64,000 nt of DNA from a bacterium (lineage in GTDB: Bacteria > Vulcanimicrobiota > Vulcanimicrobiia > Eremiobacterales > Eremiobacteraceae): NCBI GenBank assembly GCA_902812405.1, contig CADDZI010000001.1, forward strand, positions 1 through 64,000. The letters run 5' to 3'. Made by a program: the position numbers and the translations under genes. This document shows, in pieces, positions 8,458 to 16,564 of the stretch. The notes beneath the pieces are model-generated. The model worked only from the letters and a program-made list of their open reading frames with translations. It did not search any database and was not told where the DNA came from. Every line of letters starts with the position of its first letter. Position 1 is the first letter of the stretch.

Positions 8458-8780
8458 GGGATGATGGTGGAATCGGCAGACACGACAGACTTCGACCGAG
8501 GAGCCGAAGGCCGGGAAACCGCCTTCGGGATGCGCTCAAAGTCGGCGGACTCTCGCCACGCGGGCGTGACAACGCCGAGCCAAGCCCGTACGCGGCGCAC
8601 CGTGTGTCTGTGGCGTGCGGGAAGGTGTAGAGACTGGACGGGCGCGGCCTACCTCGCACCTGCGGGTGTGACACGGCCAAGGCACAGTCCGGACCACAAA
8701 CGGCAACGGTGGTGAAAACCATAGTGGTGCGAAAATCTGTTGCCCGCAAGGGCGTCCGGGTTCGAATCCCGGTCATCCCA
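8458..8780 (+). tRNA. tRNA-Leu(UAA) split by a group I intron
   Basis: Exon 1 (8458-8492) begins GGGATGATGGTGGAATCGGC; exon 2 runs 8732-8780. Joined, they form a complete type II tRNA. The acceptor pairs GGGATGA with TCATCCC, the anticodon arm is ACAGA-CTTAAAA-TCTGT with anticodon TAA, the long variable arm is TGCCCGCAAGGGCG, and the T arm is CCGGGTTCGAATCCCGG. Discriminator A is at 8780, and CCA is not encoded. Without removal of the 239-nt insert the anticodon is interrupted after U34. Confidence 0.95.
8493..8731 (+). ncRNA. Self-splicing group I intron (tRNA-Leu type, IC3-like)
   Basis: 239-nt intron inserted after U34 of the anticodon, the site used in cyanobacterial and plastid tRNA-Leu(UAA). 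The 5' exon ends in U and can form a U-G pair with an internal guide (GAG in the first 16 nt); the intron ends in G at 8731. Conserved core blocks are present in order: GGGATGCGCTCAAAGTC (8528-8544), GACAACGCCGAGCCAAGCC (8568-8586), GGAAGGTGTAGAGACT (8620-8635) and AGTCCGGACCACAAA (8686-8700). They align block for block with the Anabaena tRNA-Leu intron as I remember it. No homing endonuclease is encoded. Confidence 0.93.
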
Positions 8781-8931
8781 AGGAAAAACGTCCCGCACAA
8801 GACGCGTTGTTCCCCTCGGCGTAGAGTGGCGCCGCCGCATACCCAGCGTCGAGCGATCGGGCGGATGTTTGGGGGCCGGGGAGGTGATAGGTTCAAACGT
8901 GACGACCGTATCAAAACCGGGAGGTCGTAGA

Positions 8932-9150
8932 ATGCGCTTGCTTGTCTCCGGGTTGGGAGCCGGTGTCATGAGCCTCGGGCTGGCGATCCTCGCGTTGCAA
9001 GCCGTCGCTGGGGTGGGGAACTTCGACACCCAGATGGTGTCCGCCATGCACCATATGCAGGCACAGATGACCCAGGCACCCATAGCGGTCCTGGACACGG
9101 GACCAATCACCCCTGGCAGTCCGCGGGTCATCCAGGAAGTCCAACAATGA
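8932..9150 (+). CDS. 72-aa secreted or membrane-anchored small protein
   Basis: ATG at 8932 with GGGAGG upstream. Residues 1-26 form a hydrophobic signal or anchor (MRLLVSGLGAGVMSLGLAIL) followed by a short Met/Gln-rich segment (QMVSAMHHMQAQMTQ) and a polar tail. No family is recognised. The Met- and His-containing segment could bind a metal, but that is speculation. It lies 150 nt after tRNA-Leu and just before an acyltransferase gene. Confidence 0.6.
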   Translation: MRLLVSGLGAGVMSLGLAILALQAVAGVGNFDTQMVSAMHHMQAQMTQAPIAVLDTGPITPGSPRVIQEVQQ

Positions 9151-9208
9151 CCGCTTCGAGGTGGGCCATCCCAGGCTTCGGGGACAAGCCGCGGCCGGCG
9201 GAGCCGGC

Positions 9209-9787
9209 GTGCTAGGCGGGATCTCCCGGCACCTGCGCCTGTGGAGCCGGGCCTGGCGGCGCTGCCTCAGGGACGCGTACGAACAAGAAGCTTTGCGCGA
9301 GCGGTTTTCCGGCGTCTCCTTCGGGCGCGGTGTTGTGATCCGGCACGCCGAGCGCTTCTATCCCGGCCACCACGTCATTCTCCATGACCTCGTGTACCTC
9401 AACTGCGCGGGCAGCGCGTGGAACAATTATCAGGGTTTCATACGAATCGGGGATTACTCCGAGCTGGCTCCGTTTGTAGCCGTGTGGGGTGCGGGGGAAG
9501 TGACGATCGGGGTCAACGTCCACATTGGCGACTGCACGACGATCACCGCGCACGCCTCGCAACCCGTCGCGGCGCAGCACGAGGATCCGGCGCGACCACT
9601 CGACTTCCGCTTCGGCGGCGTCGTCATCGAAGACCACGTCATCATCGGCTCGCACGTGACGATTTTGCCTGGCGTGCGCATCGGACGGCATGCGATGATC
9701 GGTGCGGGTTCGGTGGTGACAGCCGACGTTGCCGCCTCCACCCTCGTTGCAGGCGCCCCAGCGCGGTTGATTCGAGAACTCTCGTAG
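9209..9787 (+). CDS. Hexapeptide-repeat (left-handed beta-helix) acyltransferase
   Basis: About 192 aa. The C-terminal 120 residues carry isoleucine-rich hexapeptide repeats (IRIGDYSELAPFVAVW, VTIGVNVHIGDC, VVIEDHVIIGSHVTILPG, VRIGRHAMIGAGSVV) ending in VAGAPARLI, typical of WbbJ/CysE/maltose-acetyltransferase-like O-acetyltransferases that modify sugars with acetyl-CoA. The His of ITAHAS is a plausible catalytic base. GTG at 9209 has GGCGGAG 5 nt upstream; a GTG at 9161 would add 16 residues with no ribosome site. It may modify an envelope polysaccharide, but no sugar-pathway neighbours support that. Confidence 0.85.
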   Translation: MLGGISRHLRLWSRAWRRCLRDAYEQEALRERFSGVSFGRGVVIRHAERFYPGHHVILHDLVYLNCAGSAWNNYQGFIRIGDYSELAPFVAVWGAGEVTIGVNVHIGDCTTITAHASQPVAAQHEDPARPLDFRFGGVVIEDHVIIGSHVTILPGVRIGRHAMIGAGSVVTADVAASTLVAGAPARLIRELS

Positions 9788-9821
9788 GTGGTTACCGTGC
9801 GCGCAGGACGGCGCAAAAAGG

Positions 9822-9851
9822 CCGGGTTGCGCAGCCTGCTGCGCAACCCGG
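9822..9851. terminator. Bidirectional stem-loop between convergent genes
   Basis: Perfect inverted repeat CCGGGTTGCGCAG / CTGCGCAACCCGG (13 bp) with a CCTG loop, placed between the convergent acyltransferase and PQQ dehydrogenase genes. An A-run (CAAAAAGG) lies on its left, so the minus-strand transcript would have a short U-run after the hairpin. It therefore best fits termination of the dehydrogenase transcript, and possibly both. Confidence 0.75.
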
Positions 9852-9923
9852 TAGAGGGTATGATCTGCGGGCCGGCGGCTGCGCCGCGCCTAGGACGCCG
9901 CCGCCCAGCCACGCTGCGGTCGT

Positions 9924-11609
9924 CTACTTCGCCGGCAAGGCGAAGACGTAGAGGCCGTCCCCGTACTTCGTGTGGATCTGGAAGCTGCCGCCGGCGGCCA
10001 CGGCGACGTACTGACGGCCGCTCAGCTCGTAGGTCATGGGAGCCGCGTTGACGCCCGCGTTCGTCTTGTACTGCCACAGCAACTTGCCGGTCTTGGAATC
10101 GAACGCGTCAAAGTTGCCGTTGCTCTCACCGACGAAAGTCACCCCGCCGGCCGTCGAGGCTGGGCCGCCGATCATCGGATAGTCCACCTTGTGGGTCCAG
10201 GCTATTTTCCCCGTATCCACGTTGATGGCGACGACCGAGCCGTCTTGCTTGGCGCCGGGCGCCAGCTGGAACGCACTCCCCAGCCACAGCGTCCCCTTCT
10301 GGTATGGAGCCGGGTGGGTGGAGTAGTTCATGGGCTGATTGAGAGTCGCGATGTACACGTAGTGCAGGTTCGGATCGTAGGACACCGGCGACCATTCATC
10401 GCCGCCATTGGCGCCCGGCAGCATGTACGTGCCCTTCGCCGTCGGGAGGGCAAACATGTTCTCTTGGGGATCGAAGGCCTCGGAGACGCGGATTTGTTTT
10501 CCGGTTGCGCGATCGAGGACGTAGAACCAGGCGGTCTTGCCTGCTTCGCCGACCGCAGGTACGGTGGCACCGTTCACCGTCGTATCGAAGAGCACGGGCG
10601 GTGCGACCGCGTCCAAGTCCCACACGTCGTGCGGGATTTCCTGATAGGCCCACTTCATCTGACCCGTGTTGACGTCCAGGGCGATGATGCTGTCGGTCCA
10701 GCGGTTGTCACCCGGCCGCTTGCTGCCATCGAGGTCGGGCGACGGGTTGCCGGTCGAGACAAAGAGCGTGCCGGTCGAGGTATCCAGCGCCGGGGTCATC
10801 CAGACCTCGCCGCCGCCGTGCTGCCAGGCGTCGGCATACTGTTTGGCGACCCGTTTCTCAGCGGCAATGTCGCGGTGGAGGTTGGCACCGTTCGGAGTCG
10901 TCGCGCTGAATGCGCCTTCCCACCCGGGTCCGACCGTATAGAAACGCCAGACCTGCTTGCCGGTGGCCGCATCGTACGCCGTGACCGAGCCGCGAATTCC
11001 GAACTCGCCTCCCGCACCGCCGACGATGACCATGTTGTTGTACACAAGCGGTGCCATCGTCAGGCTGTAGCCGGCCTTGTTGTCGCCGGCTTGCACCGTC
11101 CAGGCCACCTTGCCGTTGGACGCGTGAAGCGCGACCAGCTTGCCGTCGAGTTGGCCCAGGTACAACATGCCGTTGGCGTAGGCGACGCCCCGGTTGACGT
11201 TACCGCAGCAGAAAATCGTGGTTCCCAGCGTCGGATCGTAGCGCCACAACATCTTCCCGGTGCGGGCGTCAAGCGCAAACACGTGGTCGTTGGCGGTTGT
11301 GATGTACATGGTCGTTCCGACGACAATCGGCGTCGTCTCAAATGCCGCCACGATGCCGGTATGGAACACCCAGGCGGGTTTCAATTGGTGGACGTTGGTG
11401 GTTGTAATTTGCGTCAGGGGCGAATATCGCGTATTGCCATAATCGTGCCCGTACATCGACCAGTCTGCCGATGGGGCAGCCGGCATGGCTGCCTGCGTGG
11501 CGGAGGACGTGGTGGCCGTGCCCGTCCCGGGCCCTTGTTGGGATGAACAACCGGCGATGCCGACGAGCAGGAACGCCAAAAGCCAGGCTCTACCCTTTCT
11601 CAAACTCAT
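9924..11609 (-). CDS. PQQ-dependent dehydrogenase, lipoprotein, single domain
   Basis: 561-aa quinoprotein with an eight-bladed propeller (repeated A-x-D-x-x-T-G-K-x-x-W). A lipobox (LVGIAGC, C21) predicts lipidation. Hallmarks of quinoprotein alcohol dehydrogenases are present: the vicinal disulfide C134-C135 in FCCGNVNRG, E202, N288 (STGNP) and D331 in HDVWDLD. D333, two residues after the catalytic Asp, is the position occupied by Asp in lanthanide-dependent XoxF/ExaF enzymes, although membrane glucose dehydrogenase also has D-x-D. There is no CxxCH, so no cytochrome c domain. Such enzymes oxidise alcohols or sugars in the periplasm and pass electrons to cytochromes. No pqq or moxJ/G genes are nearby. 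The start at 11609 has GGAGG at the right distance. Confidence 0.92.
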   Translation of the reverse strand: MSLRKGRAWLLAFLLVGIAGCSSQQGPGTGTATTSSATQAAMPAAPSADWSMYGHDYGNTRYSPLTQITTTNVHQLKPAWVFHTGIVAAFETTPIVVGTTMYITTANDHVFALDARTGKMLWRYDPTLGTTIFCCGNVNRGVAYANGMLYLGQLDGKLVALHASNGKVAWTVQAGDNKAGYSLTMAPLVYNNMVIVGGAGGEFGIRGSVTAYDAATGKQVWRFYTVGPGWEGAFSATTPNGANLHRDIAAEKRVAKQYADAWQHGGGEVWMTPALDTSTGTLFVSTGNPSPDLDGSKRPGDNRWTDSIIALDVNTGQMKWAYQEIPHDVWDLDAVAPPVLFDTTVNGATVPAVGEAGKTAWFYVLDRATGKQIRVSEAFDPQENMFALPTAKGTYMLPGANGGDEWSPVSYDPNLHYVYIATLNQPMNYSTHPAPYQKGTLWLGSAFQLAPGAKQDGSVVAINVDTGKIAWTHKVDYPMIGGPASTAGGVTFVGESNGNFDAFDSKTGKLLWQYKTNAGVNAAPMTYELSGRQYVAVAAGGSFQIHTKYGDGLYVFALPAK

Positions 11610-11665
11610 ATATCTCCTCCATCTCCCAAGGCGCGTCGTCGGGACGCAACAACGACGAGGGGGAT

Positions 11666-11681
11666 AACTCGAAGACGAGTT
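11666..11681. promoter_or_regulatory. Inverted repeat in a divergent promoter region
   Basis: AACTCG-AAGA-CGAGTT lies between the PQQ dehydrogenase (minus) and the cysteine-rich secreted protein (plus). It could be an operator for one or both genes. No consensus -35/-10 pair is evident around it. Confidence 0.25.
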
Positions 11682-11823
11682 TGCCGCCGTTTGAGGTTTG
11701 GCCTGTGCCGCCGGGGAGAAGGGGAGAAAACGTAAGCCAAGGACCGGGAAGTCCGTGGTGTGCGTGGCTTCTAGGGGGCTGGTCGGGGCGGGAATGGCGG
11801 GCAGAGCCCCGTAGTGGGGAGCG

Positions 11824-13362
11824 ATGCATCCATGGCTACGGTTGGCGGGGTGCGTTACGGGTGCACTTGCGGCCTTGGCTTGTGCCGGATGGCTTGAACC
11901 CAGCTCGGCCGCGGCCGTCCCTGGGCAGGTCGAACAAGCGTGGTCCAGGGCTGACTCGGACCCGGCGATTGTGGGTCTGATCCGCCTTTACTATCGTTCA
12001 GGATACTGGTTGGAATGTTCAGCACGGTGTTCGGCCACGGACCGTGACTGGGGCGCCGACGCTCTGACTGCCACGCTCTTTTTTGCCTGGCGTCTGGGTG
12101 ACGCTGCCGTCGTACCCTACCTGCGGGCTCTTGCGGCAGATGCACCGCGATACCAACCATGTCGTGTCTCCGAGACCTGCCGGCTGTGGAGCGATACCCC
12201 CTCCTGGGATGTCGTTGCCGCAGCCGAGGAGTACAAGGCGACGGACGATCCGGCGGATCTCGCAAAGGCCATCGCAAACTACGAGGCCGTCGTGCGCTCG
12301 CCGGTCTTCGGCGGCGGCGCCTGTCGGGAGATTCTCTACCAGCGTCCCGGAGGCGGGCACACATCGATCAAGACATTGGAAACCGCCTCAAACCTCGTCA
12401 AAGCCGGCCTCCTGCTCTATCGGGCGACCGGGGCGGTGCAGTACCTTGCGCAGGCTCGCAGCACGTATCGCGCCATCCGACGTTTGTTCTTCGATCCGCG
12501 CGCCGGTCTCTATACAAATTACATCGTCGACAATGGGCGCCGCTGCCGCCAACTTGAGCGCCGTTTCTTTGCGTCCACCAACGGCCTCATGATAGAAGAC
12601 GGTCTTCTTCTCGCGCGCGCGACCGGTGAGCGCCGATATGCGCGCCAAGCGCTGCAGACCGCCCAGGCAATCGAGCGTTACTTGAGCGATCCAGCCGGCA
12701 TCTACGAAAACCTCCAGGCCGAGAATGACATTGCCGAACCCCTCGTGGAGGCGATGGCCGATGAGGCGGCAAGAGGCGCGGGCTTTGCGCGCCGCTGGAT
12801 TCTGCGCAACGCCCGGGCCGCGGCCTCGGCCTGCTCGGCATCGTATCTGTGTGACCGATTCTTCGGCGGCCCGCCCCCGCTGCCCGGCGCCCGCGTCACC
12901 GCATGGCAGACCAATGGCGCCCTGGCTTTATTCGTCGCAGCCCGATCCCTGGGCGCGGGCATTCAACCCGGTGCTGGCGGCTGGCATGCCCACCGCTTCG
13001 TGCCGCGCTCGGTGCGCGGCGTGCCGCTGCGGCTGCGCTTTACTGGGTCGGGCGTCGCGCTCATCGGGACGCTGGGGGAACGCTGCTGTCAGTATGGACA
13101 CGCCCGCGTGGTGGTCGACGGTAGTCCGACCTTCGACGAGACCGGGATCTGGCAGAACAAATCGGCGTGCCGGTGTCGCCTGCCCTACTCCGTGCTGTTC
13201 GCGTGGACCTGGCCGCGCGTCGGACGTCACGAAGTGGACGTCGTGGCGGCGGACGACAACCCCGAGGAGGGAGGAACCTTCTTTCACCTGCGGGCGTACG
13301 AGGTACGGTTGGATCGCCGTCCGGTGTGGGCTGCGCCTCCGGCCTTACGTGACCGTATATAA
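11824..13362 (+). CDS. Secreted cysteine-rich (alpha/alpha)6-barrel protein, GH76-like
   Basis: 512 aa with an N-terminal hydrophobic signal (GALAALACAGWLEPSSAAA). Residues 40-380 resemble the helical (alpha/alpha)6 barrel of family-76 glycoside hydrolases and related mannanases (LETASNLVKAGLLLYRATG, STNGLMIEDGLLLARATG, NDIAEPLVEA), which act on alpha-1,6-mannan or glycans. The paired catalytic Asp-Asp of GH76 is not evident, so activity is uncertain. The last 120 residues look like a beta-sandwich, possibly carbohydrate binding. About sixteen cysteines, many in close pairs, suggest disulfides formed outside the cytoplasm. It overlaps the end of the convergent Tat protein gene by 18 nt. Confidence 0.75.
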   Translation: MHPWLRLAGCVTGALAALACAGWLEPSSAAAVPGQVEQAWSRADSDPAIVGLIRLYYRSGYWLECSARCSATDRDWGADALTATLFFAWRLGDAAVVPYLRALAADAPRYQPCRVSETCRLWSDTPSWDVVAAAEEYKATDDPADLAKAIANYEAVVRSPVFGGGACREILYQRPGGGHTSIKTLETASNLVKAGLLLYRATGAVQYLAQARSTYRAIRRLFFDPRAGLYTNYIVDNGRRCRQLERRFFASTNGLMIEDGLLLARATGERRYARQALQTAQAIERYLSDPAGIYENLQAENDIAEPLVEAMADEAARGAGFARRWILRNARAAASACSASYLCDRFFGGPPPLPGARVTAWQTNGALALFVAARSLGAGIQPGAGGWHAHRFVPRSVRGVPLRLRFTGSGVALIGTLGERCCQYGHARVVVDGSPTFDETGIWQNKSACRCRLPYSVLFAWTWPRVGRHEVDVVAADDNPEEGGTFFHLRAYEVRLDRRPVWAAPPALRDRI

Positions 13363-14088
13363 TTTCCAGCCGCGTTCCTGGGCCAGCTGCACGGCGAGCA
13401 CGCCTGCGGGCACGAGCATGAATCCCGGCAGCAGGCTGCGGACGAGATCGGCGAGGACCGCCGCGGGATCGGAGCCCGTGCGGGCTGCACAGCCCGAGGC
13501 AAACTTCGCCAAGGCGTTGTGGCAGACCATGAATTTCCCGCCGCGCCGCAAGACTGCTTGCGCGCTCCAGTCCTGGTAGAGACCCTGCGGATCATTCGGC
13601 GAGGCTGCGGGATCGAGGTTGGACGTCGCATGGTAGTATACGTTGGTCGCGGCCAGGTCGAAGCGTGACCCAACGTCGTACGCCCGCCACGCCTCGTCGT
13701 TGAGAGCCAGCACGATCGTGGAACCCGAGAGCACGCCGAGGGTCACAAGCCGGCCCGGTGCGCCGCGCAGCGAGAAGTCATACGCGTTCATGGCAAATTG
13801 CATGTGCGCGAAGATCGCTGGAAACGCAGCGCCCTTTTGGACGATCACCGCCGCCGCCGAAAACACCTGTTTGTGAGGACGCGGGTCGTTCAAGACAGCC
13901 ATCATGCCGTCATAATCGTACTCGGAGGGACTCAACACCGGAAAGAAACCGGCGGCCTGGCTTTCCGCCGCACGGCCGTGGGACGCGCATCCGGCCGCGC
14001 CGGCGGCCGCGGCGGCGAGCGTCCCGGCAAGGAATTGCCTGCGATCCAGACGCTGGTGGCGATTGTTGGTATTGGGGGTCATGGGCAC
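13345..14088 (-). CDS. Tat-exported DsrE-like protein
   Basis: 247 aa. Residues 14-36 form a twin-arginine signal (RRQFLAGTLAAAAAGAAG), so the protein is exported folded. The mature part resembles the DsrE/DsrF sulfur-relay fold: a central strand region, GGKFMVCHNALAKFA with one cysteine in the usual active-site area, and the C-terminal signature LLPGFMLVPAGVLAVQLAQERGWKLYTV. DsrE-like proteins bind or relay sulfane sulfur, but many exported members have no known function. The start codon overlaps the end of the upstream ATP-grasp gene by 10 nt, indicating translational coupling. Confidence 0.75.
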   Translation of the reverse strand: MPMTPNTNNRHQRLDRRQFLAGTLAAAAAGAAGCASHGRAAESQAAGFFPVLSPSEYDYDGMMAVLNDPRPHKQVFSAAAVIVQKGAAFPAIFAHMQFAMNAYDFSLRGAPGRLVTLGVLSGSTIVLALNDEAWRAYDVGSRFDLAATNVYYHATSNLDPAASPNDPQGLYQDWSAQAVLRRGGKFMVCHNALAKFASGCAARTGSDPAAVLADLVRSLLPGFMLVPAGVLAVQLAQERGWKLYTVT

Positions 14089-14939
14089 CCCTTCCGGCCG
14101 ACGCGTGCCAGGGCCTGCGCGAAGCGGCCCGCCGCCGGCGCGTGCATGCCCAAAAAGAGCGACGGCTCGACCAATTCCATCTCGAGCACGAGCGGGCGCC
14201 CAGCGTCGTCCGCGACGAGATCAACTCGCGCATACAGAGGTGACCCGGGCACCAGATGCAGCGCACGCCGCGCGACGTCGATCTCCTCCGGCGTCGCCTC
14301 ACAGGGTGTCTCCCCCGCCAGTCCTGCGGGAGCCAGCACTTGGAACGGGGCCTTGCGCACCGCGTGCGAAAAATGACCGTCGAGAAAGACGAGCGCCCGT
14401 TCGCCGCGATCCCGAACTGAATCCACGTAGGGCTGCAGCATCGCGTCGCCTCTGTCGAGCAGCTGGCTTAGGTGTGCCTGTCCGGCCTCACTTCCGTCCA
14501 CGACCTCAACGCCGTAGGTCGCAAGACCCACGACGGGTTTGACGACGGCCGCGGACCAGCCGCTCTCGGCGAGCAGCCGCCGCAGATCGACGCGTGTCCC
14601 CTGCGACAGCCAGCGCGTCGGCACGGTGGGAACGCCGTGCAGCTCCAGCTCCGCAAGGTACGTCTTACGTACGTTCCACCTGACGAGAGGCAGCGGATTA
14701 ACGAGCGTCGTGACGGCAGCCACCGATTCGGCCCACGATAAAAAGACGTCCACGTCCAGATGGTAGTCCCACGTCGATCGCAGGACGCAGATCCCCGCCG
14801 TGTCCCACCGCACGCGTGTATCGTTCCACACGGCGACTGCGACGCTGAAGCCGCGCGCGCGCAGTTCGTTGGCCGCCAACGCGTCGTCGGGATCCAAGTC
14901 GGGCAGGCCGCCGTACGTAATGAAGGTGAAATCCGTCAT
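14079..14939 (-). CDS. ATP-grasp ligase (RimK/DcsG-like)
   Basis: 286-aa protein with an ATP-grasp layout: an N-terminal pre-ATP-grasp lobe (DDALAANELRARGFSV, LRSTWDYH), the nucleotide lobe (GWSAAVVKPVVG with the ATP-binding Lys, then QPYVDSV) and the Mg2+-binding end (YARVDLVADDAGRPLVLEMELVEP, including E-x-E). These enzymes make amide, ester or peptide-like bonds through an acyl phosphate. The sequence most resembles the uncharacterised RimK/DcsG-like group. It is coupled to the Tat-exported DsrE-like gene, so the two may act in one pathway; the substrate is unknown. Confidence 0.85.
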   Translation of the reverse strand: MTDFTFITYGGLPDLDPDDALAANELRARGFSVAVAVWNDTRVRWDTAGICVLRSTWDYHLDVDVFLSWAESVAAVTTLVNPLPLVRWNVRKTYLAELELHGVPTVPTRWLSQGTRVDLRRLLAESGWSAAVVKPVVGLATYGVEVVDGSEAGQAHLSQLLDRGDAMLQPYVDSVRDRGERALVFLDGHFSHAVRKAPFQVLAPAGLAGETPCEATPEEIDVARRALHLVPGSPLYARVDLVADDAGRPLVLEMELVEPSLFLGMHAPAAGRFAQALARVGRKGCP

Positions 14940-14995
14940 TTTTTAGGCGAGCATCGCGCCGTCACCGGGTTCGCCGGCGCTCGCCAGCGGAACTG

Positions 14996-15028
14996 CAAAA
15001 AGAAGGAGGGCGGCGCCTGCCGTCCTCC
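14996..15028 (-). terminator. Intrinsic terminator of the DUF4383 gene
   Basis: On the minus strand GGAGGACGGC pairs with GCCGCCCTCC (10 bp, one wobble) around a short loop, followed by TTCTTTTTG. It lies 25 nt after the stop codon of the DUF4383 membrane protein. Confidence 0.85.
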
Positions 15029-15053
15029 GGGAACATACCGGCAACGGTCTGTT

Positions 15054-15434
15054 TTAGGATGCTCCGGCAGGTTGCGGTCGGCTCATGCCCGCCCATAGGA
15101 AGATGACGCCGGTCACCAGATGCAGCGCCACATCGGGGCCGCCAATGGGGATGATGTTGAACGGATTCTTCCAGAAGAGTCCGACGATTCCGATGATGAT
15201 AAGAACAATGCCCAAGCCGCGCAGCGCCGGACCGGCCTGCGCCTCCGAGCGTGCTCCCATGAGAGCGACGATACCGATGAGGATGTGGACGATATTGTGA
15301 ACGACGTTAATGTCGAAGATACCCAAGAGCGGCGTCGGCGCGATGCCTGCGGTGCCGCCCAAACCGGGTATGAAGCCGACGAGGCCAACGACTAGGTAGA
15401 TGATGCCAAATAGAAGAGCCACGGTTCGTGCCAT
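15054..15434 (-). CDS. DUF4383-type four-helix membrane protein
   Basis: 126 aa with four hydrophobic helices (TVALLFGIIYLVVGLVGFIP, VVHNIVHILIGIVALMGA, LGIVLIIIGIVGLFW, VALHLVTGVIFLWAG) and the conserved D-x-N-x-x-H-N-x-x-H element of DUF4383. The function of the family is unknown; members are often stress-associated. It is monocistronic by context, with its own terminator downstream. Confidence 0.85.
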   Translation of the reverse strand: MARTVALLFGIIYLVVGLVGFIPGLGGTAGIAPTPLLGIFDINVVHNIVHILIGIVALMGARSEAQAGPALRGLGIVLIIIGIVGLFWKNPFNIIPIGGPDVALHLVTGVIFLWAGMSRPQPAGAS

Positions 15435-15485
15435 AGCAAGACCTCCTGAAGCGTGTGTTTTGTTATGCTACGGCGGGGTACCTTG

Positions 15486-16487
15486 TCAGGGTGAGCAGCT
15501 GTGTCCCGCCTGCCGTCCACCGACAAGATGGCAATACCACCCAGGGTCCACATTTCCCCCGCTGATGACAATGCCGACGCGCCGGCCACGGAAGGCATCC
15601 GCGTGCGACAACACCGCGGCGACGGCAACCGCTCCTGAAGGCTCGACGATGATCCTGGCGTGCTCGAACAGGTCGCGCACGGCGCTGCGTACCTCCTCGT
15701 CCGGGGCCGTTACAACGCCGTTGGCCAAACGCTGGACGATGGGCCACGGGAGCCGGCCTGGTTGCGTGCTGCGCAGACCGTCGCAGATGGTTTGCGGTGG
15801 GGGTATGGTGAGGCGGCTTCCTCGGGCTAGGGAAAGTTGCCAGTCATTACCCGTTGCGGGCTCGGCTCCCAGGATGGCGATGCCGGGTTGGAGGTGACGG
15901 GCGGCGACGGCGCATCCGGCAAGCAGCCCGCCGCCGCCCAGGGGAACGACCAGCGCATCCAGCTCGCCGGCCTGCGTGCACAGCTCTAGGCCGGTGGTTC
16001 CTTGACCGGCCATCACCTGGTAGTCGTCGTAGGGTGGTACGAGGAGTGCTCCGCTCTCCTCGACGAGCCGGGCGGCTATCGCCTCCCGGTCGTCGGCTTC
16101 GCGGTCATAATCGACGATGCGCGCCCCTAGCGCAAGGGTGGCGTCGCGCTTGGCGGCAGGCGCATCGCGCGGCATGACGATCGTCGCGGGAATGCCCAAC
16201 AGACGTGCCGCCAGAGCCACGCCCTGCGCGTGGTTTCCCGACGAAAAGGCAACGACGCCCCGCCGACGCTCGCGCGGGCTCATCTGCGCGAGGCGGTTGT
16301 AGGCTCCGCGGAATTTGAAGGCGCCGATGCGTTGCAGGTTTTCGCACTTGAGGAAAATGCTTGCCCCGCAACGCCGGTCGAACTCTGCGACGCGGACGAC
16401 AGGCGTCCGCACCGCCACCCCATCCAGCCGGCGCGCGGCGGCCAGGACATCTTCGGCACGCAGACCATCCCCGACACTGTTCGCCAC
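15486..16487 (-). CDS. Threonine/serine dehydratase-like PLP enzyme
   Basis: 333-aa fold-type II PLP enzyme. The Schiff-base lysine is in IGAFKFRGAYN, the substrate loop is SSGNHAQG, and the phosphate-binding glycine loop is LGGGGLLAG. The length and the lack of a C-terminal ACT domain fit catabolic threonine ammonia-lyase (TdcB-like) or serine racemase, rather than the allosteric biosynthetic IlvA. It would deaminate threonine to 2-oxobutanoate or serine to pyruvate with PLP. It starts with GTG and is divergent from etfB with a 77-bp shared promoter region. Confidence 0.88.
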   Translation of the reverse strand: MANSVGDGLRAEDVLAAARRLDGVAVRTPVVRVAEFDRRCGASIFLKCENLQRIGAFKFRGAYNRLAQMSPRERRRGVVAFSSGNHAQGVALAARLLGIPATIVMPRDAPAAKRDATLALGARIVDYDREADDREAIAARLVEESGALLVPPYDDYQVMAGQGTTGLELCTQAGELDALVVPLGGGGLLAGCAVAARHLQPGIAILGAEPATGNDWQLSLARGSRLTIPPPQTICDGLRSTQPGRLPWPIVQRLANGVVTAPDEEVRSAVRDLFEHARIIVEPSGAVAVAAVLSHADAFRGRRVGIVISGGNVDPGWYCHLVGGRQAGHSCSP

Positions 16488-16564
16488 GAGGGTAAGTTGG
16501 AAAAAGACCAGAAAGCGCCTCTTTCCGTGTGGCGGCCCCTTCCGGCCGCCGGAGTTCGCGTGCC

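Noticed and set aside
8493-8731. Reading frames across the tRNA-Leu intron as coding genes or a homing endonuclease
   Set aside because: No LAGLIDADG, HNH or GIY-YIG motif, no ribosome site, and the sequence is explained by intron core structure.
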